Positions 24,826 to 36,600 of a stretch of 64,000 nucleotides of DNA are shown one piece after another. The notes below the pieces were generated by a model that saw only the letters and a list, made by a program, of their open reading frames with translations, was not told the origin of the DNA and did no database searches. Each line of letters begins with the position of its first letter. The first letter of the stretch is position 1. The position numbers and the translations under genes are program-made. This stretch comes from Hymenolepis diminuta (taxonomy: Eukaryota; Platyhelminthes; Cestoda; Cyclophyllidea; Hymenolepididae): assembly GCA_900708905.1 (NCBI GenBank), contig CAADRB010000060.1:45450-109449 (forward strand), in the 5' to 3' direction.

Positions 24826-27800
24826 TTACTTGTAGCTACATAAACCAAAAGATGAAATGGGGTGATTAGGACACAGGATGGCATTTGCAGCGCCAGACAT
24901 CGGTCCCCCTGGCCACTGAGTTCGAAGCGCAAGGCACTTCTCCCTATCAATAAAGAGGCTATTTTGTTTGCACACCAGTTCACCTTCTTTAGCAGTGCGA
25001 AGATACAACAGCTCTTGTAATACGGTTTCGGATCTTAGCAATTGATTTTTCAACTCTTCAATGGATTCTTTAATCAGTTTGACTTCACATATGAGTCTAA
25101 AATCAGATTATGAATAAATAAGTCGACCGCTCCGTTAATGTATTAAAAAAAGATAAAATGATACTAATTTACTGATTCATAGCAGGATCACGACAGTTCT
25201 CCATCCCTGGTCTTTTTAATCGCTCGTTTAATCGAGATGATGCTGTTTTCAAATATTCTTCTTTTTCCTTTATAGCTACCTTCAGGTCTTCTATTTCTTT
25301 CTCTGTGTCAGCAATGGATTGCAAAGTCTACAGCATATTATCATGTTACTTATGCCACTATCAATTCAACGAAATAATTAAAAAAGGATATTTTGATCTA
25401 CCTTTCCGAGTGAGGCCTGGATTTGATTACGAGCATCAGTGAGCTCCCGAATACGTTGAGATAACGCGGCATTGACAGCTTCCCACATATCAGATAGAGT
25501 TTTGCCAGCATGAGCAAGTTCAGCAACTATGCGCTCTCGTAATTTTCGACTTGCTGTTCGTTCAGACTGACTGCGCTTTATGATATCGGAAACGTGTTTA
25601 TTCCAAGTCTCCGGCACCGACTGACTAAACAGTGTATAAAAAACGTTTTCGTAAATAAGAATAATTAGCTTTAAATATGTGGCATGATAGCTTAATAGTC
25701 ATCAGTCACGGAGTACTAAGAAATAAAAAATGGGGAGACTTTTCATACAAATTCACGGCGATTAGAATCTTAATAAAATATTAAATAAATATTAAGCTCT
25801 TTATCTAGTTCTATTCCCATTTAAACTCATGAAATAACTTAATATAGAAAATACTGCTACATATTTTTCAGTTAACGAAATTAACTTATGAATATTTTTC
25901 GAAATATTTAGTGTGAGGAATTAATGTCAGTGTGATGAACATATTTGTCATTATGAAAGTACATTTATTTCATTCTCAACAGTTCAGTACTTTAACATCC
26001 ATACCGTGTATTTCTTTTTAAAAAGTGATCTTATAAGGCTATTAGCCTGAAGAGTATTATTGAACCCAAATTAATGCTATTTGGTTCTTCACCTCCATGA
26101 TCATATAGCTCTACTTTTTGTTTGGCTATTTTGAGATTTAATTTATCTATATTAAAATTTATTGAACCAATTTTGAAAAGCTTACTTTGCTCCAGATTTG
26201 ATTTGGAATGAACTGTTATTAAAAAAGTTAAAAACGAACTTACGTTTGGTCAATGCATTCGACCCCATCATACAGGCTGACAAAAGCAGAACCATTGTGC
26301 ATTGAATGAGCACTTTCATCAATTTGAAGGGCCATAAATTTATTGGCCTTGTCATATTCCAACTCATGTAAAGCTGCTCTATTTAATCTTGAAATTAAAT
26401 GCAGATATGTATTAGAGTTTAAATGCATCATACCTAGGTTGGTGAATAAGTGAGAATTGCAAACTTACCCTTCCTGAACCCTGGCGTCATTGATCAATGT
26501 TTGAAGGCCATTTTGCACTGTCCTAACAGTATCAACTTCCTGAAAGGTCCCAAGCAAATGAGTGAGGGTGATTTAGTAGCATTTGACCTTGTAATACTAC
26601 GAGTTACTGCAAGTTATTCACCATGTTTGCGCTCTTTAGAATATTTTTTCACATAATTATAAAGCATTCATAACTAAGTTGAATTAAATTAACTTGATAA
26701 TAATCAATAAGTTTATTTACTGGCGAGAAGACTGTATTGTACAGAAAACGTTGCATTATAAGTTCAAATTTTCTGCAAATTGATAACATATAATCGCCAT
26801 CTTGATTTGTTGGTATCAGAAATTATTGTACAAATAAGCATATTAAAACAATGTCGATTGTCGTCTTTAATAGCGTGAATAAAAACTCCAAAAGAATTAG
26901 AGCAAAAACTGTAAAGTATTATGCTTCTAATCGTATATGAATTTTAGCAGGAATGAAAATAATGCCTCTGCTCCGTCGACGAGATCACTGTTCCTCAAGT
27001 GCAATGGTCAGCATTGACTTTAAGTGCTAAATTATTCCATGCTTGTTTAAGATTAGGGGATGGTTATCTATATCTCATATTGTTTTTATTTAACAAGAAC
27101 TAGAATATTTTATATCTTCAATAGCATATTCGAGAGGCCTGTGTATCATGGAATTACCTATAGAGATCTCTACCTTCTCCTACATATTCAATCTGCTAAC
27201 GTTAATTGACAACATATCGATATTTAGAATCTCCTGTTTGAGCTTTCCTCTGCTACTTTTCCGCCTTCTTTCTGTTTACCCCTGGTAGAGGGTCCTGTCA
27301 CCCTCACTTGTGATAATGGGATGCTCAATGCCAAGATGAGCAAGGCTTAGCTTGTATTCTTCATCCTACAATTTGCTTCTATTATTCTAAATTCTTTTCT
27401 CCAAATAACTCATATCTGAAAACATGCATAAGGAAGTAAGAGCTCAGGAAATATTACTGATTACTTGTTTGTTTATTAAAAATCATAATTTAAAAATTGA
27501 GTTAAGACTAAAAGAAAACCAGGCCATTAAAATAACTTTAACGTAAGGAATTATTTATAATCAAATTTCTTATACAATGATTATTTTATCAATAATTTTA
27601 ATTGGAGTTATGTAAAAAGTCTTATTCTAGTTTAATCATTTCCATTTAAAAGATAATCTTCAAACATACCTTAAGGAGTTTTACTTCAACGTCATCATGT
27701 ACTAGATCTGTTCCCTGTCGTTTCTCTCGAGCATAAAGACATTCTTGTGTTATGTGCAGGTAGTTTTCCGTTTCTGCTAGGAATTTCTCTACGATTCTTC

Positions 27801-28371
27801 TAGCTCTATTCAGATCATCGATTTCCTGTTTCATTTTCCCAATCTCCACATCTAGCTCACTTTGCCAAAAGGCTATATCGCAAATTCTATCGCCCAATTT
27901 TCTTGTTGAGTTCTCCTGATTTGCTTTACCTAGGTCTGCTAGCTCTTCTTCAAGTCGTTTGGAATCGTAAACGAAACACTCGGAGTTCTTTTGTGCAAGA
28001 TCGTTTGCTTGTAAAAGGCGATTATAGCTGTCAAACCAGTTCCTCGGAGTATAGCGAGTATAAAGTGCATTTCTAGCTGCTGAAAACACCGAAGGCACTC
28101 GAATACCACACATTTCACTGAGCTGAGTGTCAGCAGATTTGCTTTCAACTTGGGAAGTACTAAGGGGAAGAGATGAACAAACTTTAGCTGAACTGTAGTA
28201 ATTTGCTGGACGGGAGGATATTTCTGACTGCAAACACGGCATCGGGCAGGCGTCTAGTGGAATAGAGTTCAGTGGCGAAACAACGGCCACTTTAGGTAAA
28301 TCCGAACTGGTTTGATGGCGACGAGAAGCGGGCATATAAATACTATTTCCACTGTGACAAATATGCTCCAT
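24826..28371 (-). CDS. TEKT4: tektin, tektin-4-like
   Basis: Six exons: 27670-28371, 26469-26539, 26244-26387, 25402-25624, 25173-25327 and 24826-25096. GT/AG borders and matching phases give about 521 residues. Tektins are coiled-coil filaments inside the doublet microtubules of cilia and sperm flagella. Family landmarks in order: WFDSYNRLLQAND; a heptad-rich segment with RLEEELADL and FWQSELDVEI; VKLLKEVDTVRTVQ; AALHELEYDK; SVPETWNKHV followed by RSQSERTASRKLR; then the signature region, here RPGMENCRDPAM instead of the usual RPNVELCRD; and NSLFIDREKCLALRTQWP near the C-terminus, which is closest to tektin-4 in my recollection. A roughly 100-residue low-similarity N-terminal extension makes it longer than typical tektins. 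The start ATG at 28371 has a reasonable context. Introns are 1130, 81, 619, 74 and 76 bp. Confidence 0.9.
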
Positions 28372-30034
28372 ATTGAGAGGAATTTTTTGATTAATTTGAC
28401 GCGTGTTATGGAACGTATGTTCTCGCTATTTTATCGATTGCCGTTAAATGTTGTAACATCCGGTAAATGCATAATTTTATAAAAAGTGAAAAGCAAATAA
28501 CTGTCCGAAAAAATCGAATATAAATTACGCAAGTATTAATTAGTGAAGAGTATAAATAATAATGCAAAATAATAAAGCGAATTGCGTACACTTAAAGTGC
28601 CTAAATGTTGCTTATGGTAACACTGTTTAATTAAAATTATTAACTGGATATTGTTCAACTTTATGAGTTGTATCTGCGGATCTATCATGGTCTAGTAGTC
28701 CCTTTCAGTACGAAATCCATGCCAAATAAATGAAATCTTCAAAAACTTAATATGAAGCGAGAGAGACTTCATAGAGCTTATTTGGCCATGGAAATGCATC
28801 TCTTTGCCCCAACATAAACTAAAGTGATAAAATGTCAAAAGATGGGACATCTTGGCAGTTATTTTTCATATGCTGGGCTAAGGTCTCTTTAAAATGTCTA
28901 AAAAATAAACATTTGGTGATAAAAAATGATATGGACTACTCATCTCTGTAGGTAAACCCTAAAGTTAGATTTCCTTAGTAATTGCGCTAGTTACACATTT
29001 GATCAAAATACAAACGAACCTAATTCCTATGTCAAAACTGGACGCTCTTTTCGTATTGATAGGGGGATTTATATTACATGCCATTTTACAACGCTACTGT
29101 GAAAAATTCGTCCGAATTAAAGGGAGTTATAGATTTGAAGCCAAGATACATGTACTTTGGGAAGTTACATGGGACCAGAAAATATTCGATATTTGTAAAA
29201 AGCTATTATTGATTAATAATTAATTCAGAAATCATTAAGAATCCAGATTTAGGAAGTGGGCTCGAAAGCTTAATATAATGGTCAGTTTGAAGAATCTGGT
29301 TTTCAAAGCCACATTTTTTAAACTGCACTAACATGTGTATTCAATTACACCGTTTATTTGCGAAACAGTTAATTTCCCCATTAAATTTTACCTAAGAATA
29401 ATGAGCTAAGAATAAAAGAAAATGTGGAATTGTAATACAAGATAAAATAACAAATAAGCAATATGTAGGAAATTTTCTCACTCGATTTCTTTGATAATTA
29501 GCTAGTAGAAGTAGGTTCATTCGTAACAATCAAGTGATGGTATATAGAGTCAACATATTTATAAGTGTAAAAAATTCTGTCAAAATGAATTTTATAAATC
29601 AGTAGTTATTTAGGAAGTATTTTTACATTGTTCGCCTTTACATTTTTGACAATGGTATGAAGAAAATTAAATTAGGTACGAACAATATTGATTTTGCTGC
29701 CTATTCTTGAATGTAAGAATACATATTTGACAATATTAAACTAAATGGGGTCTAACTTCGAACACTATGAAAGCCAAATTTAATGTACTATTTGCAACCT
29801 CATACTGTATAACTATTTCTCCCATAATTTTGAAGCCCATTTCATTTTAAATAAAATATTGAGCAGTATATAACTTATTTACACCTCCGCATATTTTATT
29901 TCACCTAGATATTTAAAAATAAAAATATCAATTTTAAAATATCCAACATATTCCTCGGGCATAGATATTATTGGTTAGTGATTCACAGATTTTGTACATA
30001 CCACGTCGATCACCCTGGTTTTAACTTGCGAAAA
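28372..30034. other. divergent intergenic region between the tektin gene and TMEM208
   Basis: About 1.7 kb of A+T-rich DNA separating two genes transcribed away from each other, so both promoters should be here. It contains dispersed repeat R1 near 29035-29140. An acceptor-like TGATTCACAG ends at about 29989, just upstream of the TMEM208 start, and could mark a 5'-UTR or spliced-leader acceptor. Confidence 0.5.
29035..29140 (+). repeat. dispersed repeat R1, right copy
   Basis: Partner of the inverted copy at 375-480. Shared blocks are GACGCTC, TATTGATAGG, GGATTTATATTAC and AAATTCGTCCG. The frame at 28999-29223 that covers it is too short and isolated to call a gene. Confidence 0.5.
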
Positions 30035-30781
30035 ATGATTATGACCAAAAAGGTTGGGAAGGAGGGCTCTAAAAGCCAAAAGACGATTCATTTGGATAAT
30101 TTATCGACTCTTGCATTTTATAGGAATATTATTGGTTGTGCAACTGTAAGCCAGACGTCTTTTATGTTTGTTCGTTTGACATTTTAATTTGCTAATGGCA
30201 TCCTTATTTTCATTTTTATACAGGCTGCATATTTCATTCTTACCTTCCTCTTCTTTTGGGACAAATTTATTACTCGGTACATTGTTCTGGCCTCCCTGTG
30301 TTTCATTGCGAATATTTTCGCCTACCAGTTCATGTCGTATGCGTCTACTCCACATTATGAAATCGATGAGCGGGGCAACAATGTTTTGGTCGATGCTGGA
30401 ATGGATCTAAATATTGGTCCTGGTAGTCTTGCTGAGTAAGTTTGCCCCTTATTTTATCATGATTTCTTGTAGGCATGCGAAGGATCTCATCTTAACCTGC
30501 ACTATTGTACCATCGTTGAGCATAATTCACAATGGATTTTGGCTGTTCCTTTTATTCGTAAGTCAGCTTTCCCAGTTTCGATGTTGTCAACGCCTCCTTT
30601 TGTTACTTATCCAATATTGAATGTCCTTCTTCTGCAGATTCCTGGTCGAATGTTCTACCTCTTCTGGGTGTATATTCTTGCTCCGTGGATTTTCGATCCC
30701 AACCAATCTCCACAAGTTAGTGAAAAGAAACAAAAGAAACAGGAACGTCGGCTCAAGCGAATGCAAAATATGGGACGATAA
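30035..30781 (+). CDS. TMEM208: TMEM208, ER membrane protein of the SND targeting route
   Basis: Four exons: 30035-30145, 30224-30435, 30473-30557 and 30638-30781, with GT/AG introns of 78, 37 and 80 bp. The product is 183 residues, close to the roughly 173 usual in animals. A short basic N-terminus (TKKVGKEGSKSQK) is followed by NLSTLAFYRNIIGCAT, then membrane segments in exon 2 (AYFILTFLFFW and YIVLASLCFIANIFAYQFM), exon 3 (IVPSLSIIHNGFWLFLLF) and exon 4 (RMFYLFWVYILAPWIF). The tail is Lys/Arg-rich (EKKQKKQERRLKRM). The family (yeast Snd2 homologues) helps target tail-anchored and other proteins to the ER. Two ATGs, at 30035 and 30041, are in frame; the second would give MTKK. Confidence 0.92.
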
Positions 30782-30904
30782 GTTAACTACTCTCTTCTCT
30801 TGATGTGTATTATTCTCATCTAACTTCTATTTTTGTGTATTGCGGATACATTGTGTATATCTACTTTTTAGAAACCTATGGTATATTTCTTTATTTTGAA
30901 AGTA

Positions 30905-30910
30905 AATAAA
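30905..30910 (+). promoter_or_regulatory. polyadenylation signal of TMEM208
   Basis: AATAAA about 125 bases downstream of the TMEM208 stop codon, in a T-rich 3' UTR. Confidence 0.55.
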
Positions 30911-33551
30911 GGGTTAACGCTAGGTATCTTTGAGCTTTCGTTGTTGGTTTTGTCGCCGGAATTTTTTATTTCGTGTTGTCTCAGCGTTTTTTTTTGAGAC
31001 CACGGCAGAATACATCAGAACCAGGTAGTTCACAATTTTTTGAATGCAGTTACGTAGAGGGAGCATATAGTGTGAAATTAGTCAAAATTGGGATAATGCT
31101 TCTTGCCAAATCTCAAATTGGTTAATTGGAAAATGCATGTAGTGATTTTGCCTGTAACTGAGACTATCTTATTTTCTTAGGGCGCGTTCTACTGTGTTAT
31201 TCATTTATTTGTTTAAAGGAAATTTGAATAATACGAAATATGGCTTAGAAGTACGTTTTATCATAATATTACATTGTTTAGCCAAATTTGATGTTTAGAT
31301 TTTATTGGGAGATGCGGTTAACCACATTTTCAAAGCACTCAATAAATAGATATTTCGTTCTTTAACACGGTGTTTACCGGTTGACGCGTTCGTTCGCGAT
31401 ATTACGGTGAACAATCAGCTAGTGGTATGACAACCGCACTCATCTATCTTGTAAAGGTAGTTGTAGAACTGGGGCTTCTCACCGGGGAAGCTCTATTGAT
31501 ACTCCCATGTTCAAGCTGCGTCGGAAAATGTCTAAGTGAGATTGGGAGTAATTTATTTAACACAGTAAATCTGTCACAAGTTACCCATATAAATTTTACA
31601 TGGATTTTATAATTTAGCCCTCTTCAATTTGGTCATTTATATTTTCGAAATTAATATTGCATCTGAATCTCCAAGGTTGGAAATCAGAGGACTTTCAAAA
31701 ATTCGTTACAATACTGGGTCTTTATAGCATGGAAAATAGGTTGTTCTCTATCTTCGGTTGGTTACCATAGTAATTTAAATCACATATCCGTAACACCGAA
31801 TATAGTATTTCGAATTTTCCAGCTAAACACTTAGCTAGCATCAGTAATAGAATAAGCTAAAGTATTACAGAATTGAAATACAACTGGAATGGAATTACAA
31901 ATGAGAGTACATTGGTTTATAGAATCGCACTCCAGAATGTGTGACTGGTACAAATGAATATTTGAGTTTTGGTATCTACTGTTTTGTGTTGTGAACGTCT
32001 TAGTAGCAGCAATATCAATGGTAATGGTAGCAGAAATCAGAGAAGGGTTGTTTATATGGAAATTCGAATTTTAGCTCACACCAAGCGATTCACCACTTGG
32101 GAATGGCTAAGTAAAGGGATACGTAAGTACATCTCAAAAAGGTCATTAGCACGTAGTATTTTGATATACCGGCAACTTGATTTGAATTAGGTAAATATGC
32201 GATTTTCAGCAATACTTGTGCAAAGCTCAGGTTAGTACATATTTGTTAGGGCAGGAGCACCACAACTACCGCTAATTTTAAGGTGTGCGACTGATCTACT
32301 ATAGAGTAATGGGAATGGTATTAACGATCCAATTAGAATGATGAGTTCCCACCGCTGAACAAATAATTGTGACGTAAAAGAATAACGCATAAGGAGTAAA
32401 GTCAAAAATATGATGAATAAGCGTATTAATGAACATTGATTCAGTTCATTACGGTCTCCATTGCTATTGAGACTGGATTTTACCTTATTCAAACTTAGTA
32501 TGTTGTTCAACGCCTGCTCCCGTTTTCCACGCGTCAAAATTAGTGTGTTCTATTTTTCCCCATTGGCTAAATCATAATCAATATTCTGTGTCCTCTACCT
32601 CCTCTCCATTGCCTTTTAGTTATTATACTTGCAGGTTTGGGATTTGGTGATTTGAAGTTTTTTTGATTTCCACCAGTCTCTATGGAGAATCTGTTGTTTT
32701 TAGTACCATAGTAAATACACATCACGCAAACATTCTGTAAAGACCAATAGATGGACGATTTTATTGAAGCTAATCATGTAGTTTCACACTCACCAGAACT
32801 TTCTTCCTGGATATTAGATTATTGAATTTGATTGGTACTGTACTAGGCAACTTATAGCCTCTGTCAAATTTGATTTATTACCTCATTGACTAGTTTATAT
32901 ATTACTGACCTGAAACTGTGAGTCATCTAGATTGGTAAATTTCGAAATAAACTTAGGATAAAAGTTGATAATAACGTGAGAAGTTTGTTATCAATGTCAT
33001 CACTTTACCCATCTGATAGAGATCATTTCCTGTGATAGGAAAGATAATAACATTTCCCAAGCTTGGTGATATCCCCATTTTAATATAATATAATGTCTAA
33101 CAAGATCTAGTAAACTTTCCAAAAATCAGAGGTGTATCGGATTATCCAAGAGAAGGGGGAGTTGGTTGACACGTCTGAATTACACACGTGAGAGCAAAAT
33201 TATGGAACAGAGAGGTAATTGGCTTAGTTTAGATTATGTGCCACAATGTCATCTGCCAGAGTTCGTATTCGAATTTTACGTTGCTATCTTTGACCTAGTT
33301 AATGTGAACTGATGTAACACTTAGGTCAAATAAAGCTAAAGGCATACTACAAATCTCTGGTCTATGATTTCGCAGATGTTCACAATGAACCTCACGCCAC
33401 CGGGACACAAATGTACAAAGCAGGTAGTTACATATTTTAGGGTCTTTTTCGCCACAGTATGAAGACCAACAAAATCTCATATTTCGCTTTCAATAACCAG
33501 TTTTCGGAAAAAGCAACAAAATTATGTAGTAACAACAAAGACTTCAATCGG
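30911..33551. other. convergent intergenic region
   Basis: Lies between the 3' ends of TMEM208 and DRC4. It contains a SINE-like copy (31365-31560). The 101-codon frame at 32232-32537 (minus) has a hydrophobic stretch but no recognisable family or splice context and is not called. Confidence 0.5.
31365..31560 (+). repeat. SINE-like element, copy E
   Basis: A degraded head (GGTTGACGCGTTCGTTCGCG) is followed by a body with ACAACCGCAC and CTTCTCACCGGGGAAGCTC. The latter closely matches CCTCACCAGGGAAGCTCC in the copy near 60.48 kb. Confidence 0.5.
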
Positions 33552-33557
33552 TTTATT
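33552..33557 (-). promoter_or_regulatory. polyadenylation signal of DRC4
   Basis: AATAAA on the minus strand, about 65 bases past the DRC4 stop codon. Confidence 0.5.
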
Positions 33558-33621
33558 ATCATGATCAATTATTTGTGCTAGAAAGAGAAAATACATGATC
33601 TAGTAAGTCTGTCTGGGAAAA

Positions 33622-36600
33622 TTAACCTGGAGGACCAGGAATTATTTCTTTTCCAAACTCCAATTTCCCACCATTAATCAGCACATTTCTCGCCACATTG
33701 AAGTCCAAATTTTCTGTTTTAATTCCGTAATTTTGCATTGTCTGTTTGAACGTCCACAGCAAATCACTGTAAGCCTGTATGAGAGAAGAACTTGAAATAT
33801 GGAACACGTATAAATGGAGTAGCTAAACTATAAATCAACTATAAACTATAACAACACAAAATGAGCGAGTCACTTTACCTTACAGGCTCTGGCAAGTTCA
33901 AAGTGAAGCTCTTTTATTTGTCTGTCCTTTGTAGAGAATACCTTCTGAAAATAATAAAAAATTAAGAAATTATTATGTTATCCCTTCATTTTAATCACAA
34001 AGAAAGTAACCGAAAGTTGCATCTAGTCCAGATTTGAAGTATTATAAAACTGAAAGGCATCTCTTAAATACTCTAATTTATAAATTTCGCTTTTAATTAA
34101 ATCGTGATGTAACATTTCATTGTCGATTTCATAGTTGCCTTTTGACCCTTGTTAACATTTTAATCACCTGATGCTGATGTTACCCTGGTCTCTGGTTAGC
34201 TGGCTAGCGCAATGGTGTCAGGTCATATCCCGTCCATTGGTTACTGAAATCGGCGAATAATTTGAACGAAACGCTCAAAGTGAATCCGGTCGCAGCACAG
34301 CAGGATACCATGTCGCAATACACAACTGGTCAGTGCTACATGTAGTCCCTCTTTGGCTTTCTCACAAACTATTTGTTGTAGCTGTTGATCAATAAAGCGT
34401 TTATCAAAACTGTACCTGTTCTCTCACACTACTTTGCGTACATAGACTTCTATAACACAAAGTGAGGACTGAAATAACACCTTTATTTTGCAAATTACTA
34501 ATAAAAGGTGCCACAGTAGCGTTAAATAAACTAAGCCCTTAAAGGGAGGTGTCTTCTTGCGTAGACAGAATGATAGCATTATGGAGTTCCTGGTGAAAAA
34601 AAACTCAACTTTCGCCTCCGTGCTTAATTAATCAGAATTAATATGTGCGGTTGGCTGCCTGCGTCACTGGCTATACATTGACTGACATCCAGCCCGTGAC
34701 CTCTGACTTAGCAGACGAAAACGTTAACCTCAGAACCACCGAATTTCACATTAGTTAATGTTAATAGGGGCATGTACGCAGGAATATAAGCATAATACAT
34801 GGTTTATAACTTCAGTACACACGTCTTTCTCGAACTATAACCATTTCAACTACTACCGCCCAAAACTACCGTGTTCAATATAGAGCAAAGCGTTCACGTC
34901 TTCTCGGCATACTTCAATTTCATAGGATCCCATCATTGCGTCTTCTTTTATCAGTTTGATTATTTTGGCTTTCTCTAGCTCCTCACTCAGACTGACTATT
35001 TGTTTCTCAAGGAGAGCATTCTTTAACCCACAGCTCTGTTTCAGGACATTTATCACCGACTTGAAACGTTCGTCCAGTTCATTACGTTCATTTTCAACCT
35101 GAAATAAATAAAATCTATGGTTAGGTCAATTTTGTCAAACATAATCCTCCGGATTACTCGTACACTTTTTAGACGTTGGCGTAGAATTTCATTATCCATT
35201 TTAATATCGGATACAGAAGTCTTCATATCTTTGATCTCCAGTTTGGCATTCTAAAAGAGTAAAAGAATTGTTAATATAGTGGTATTCAGGTTTCCAATGA
35301 CTGCTCGGATGAATGACTCCGTTTCAGTATGATTGACCTATTTTGTACCACAATTTTAGTTGATACGATATACTAAGATGTAATCTATTCAAAGAGTTAT
35401 CACGCTGAGATCTTATGTGTAGTACCCAAAACTTTACAAATCATATCATTTGGATGTTGGATCTGAACTGATGGAACCGAAAGAAAATACTACAAATAAA
35501 TGAAAGAGAAATATTATTAAATTTTTTGATCACTGACCTTTAAAGCTTTGACATCCCTTTCACAGTTTTCTACTGATCTCTTCAAATTGTTGCACTCCTT
35601 CTGATATTTGCTCAGTTCGTCTTCAAGTGATTGATTTCGGGTTACAAGTTCCCCATTCTCCTTGACAATACGATTCTCCACCTTCTGTTTTTCTTCTAAC
35701 TGAGCCTAAGGTCAAAGCAAATAAAATTAGGGTTGTCAAGAGATGGAATAACAAATAAATAAATAAATAAATCAAAATGTTTGCGATTAGTATATTAAAT
35801 CTCAGGAAAAAATTTCAATAACAACACCCCAATAGAATTTTTAAAATCCCATCCGTCCTATTCATATACACACTATTGAGCTCATATTTAAAGATTATTT
35901 AAGAAGTTAAGGGAACGAATAGATATTTAGATGGTATTGCGACTTTTAAGAATTATGCATTTACAAAATGGAATTATTTACCCATCTCAAATTAGAATAA
36001 TTACAACTGACTGACAAAGACAAACCGAATGGTAAAGTAGACCTAATCTTGAAGCTGATATATTCGTAGTGATGATCAGTCAATTGCACTGGTCAACATA
36101 CGCATCTGCTACGTTCGGGTCAAGAGGTCGAAGCCCATCTATGCGCATCCAGTGGAATAATTGACCTAACACACTGGTAAGTTCTGACCAATAAGAGGGC
36201 AGATAGAATGCGAGTTTCCTATCAGAGCAACTTAGTATTACCGTCCCTCTGCCACAGTCAGAGATTTGGATATAGGGGTGTAGTGATAAAACTTAAAAAT
36301 CCTATTCTCACGCCAGAGAATTTTGTTCCCTTATCATTGCAAAGGGGCTAGCAACTCACTTGATCTCTATATCACTAAGACCGTCACTATGTGTCTACTG
36401 AAGAACTTTAAATACTTTATCGTTTGTTGTCCTCACATGTAGGACTATCATGCGTCCTCAAGTGGTTTATTCATATTTGGGATGTTACTACGCTTATATA
36501 ATTCTTGAATGACCGTTGCGACGCCTCAATCTCCTATAAAATTCGTAGTGTTTCAGGATCCTTCCAATTAAACTGTATATATCCTTTCTGTAAGTATGCA

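Noticed and set aside
32232..32537. 101-codon frame on the minus strand
   Set aside because: One hydrophobic patch only; no splice context or family match, and it lies in repeat-bearing intergenic DNA.
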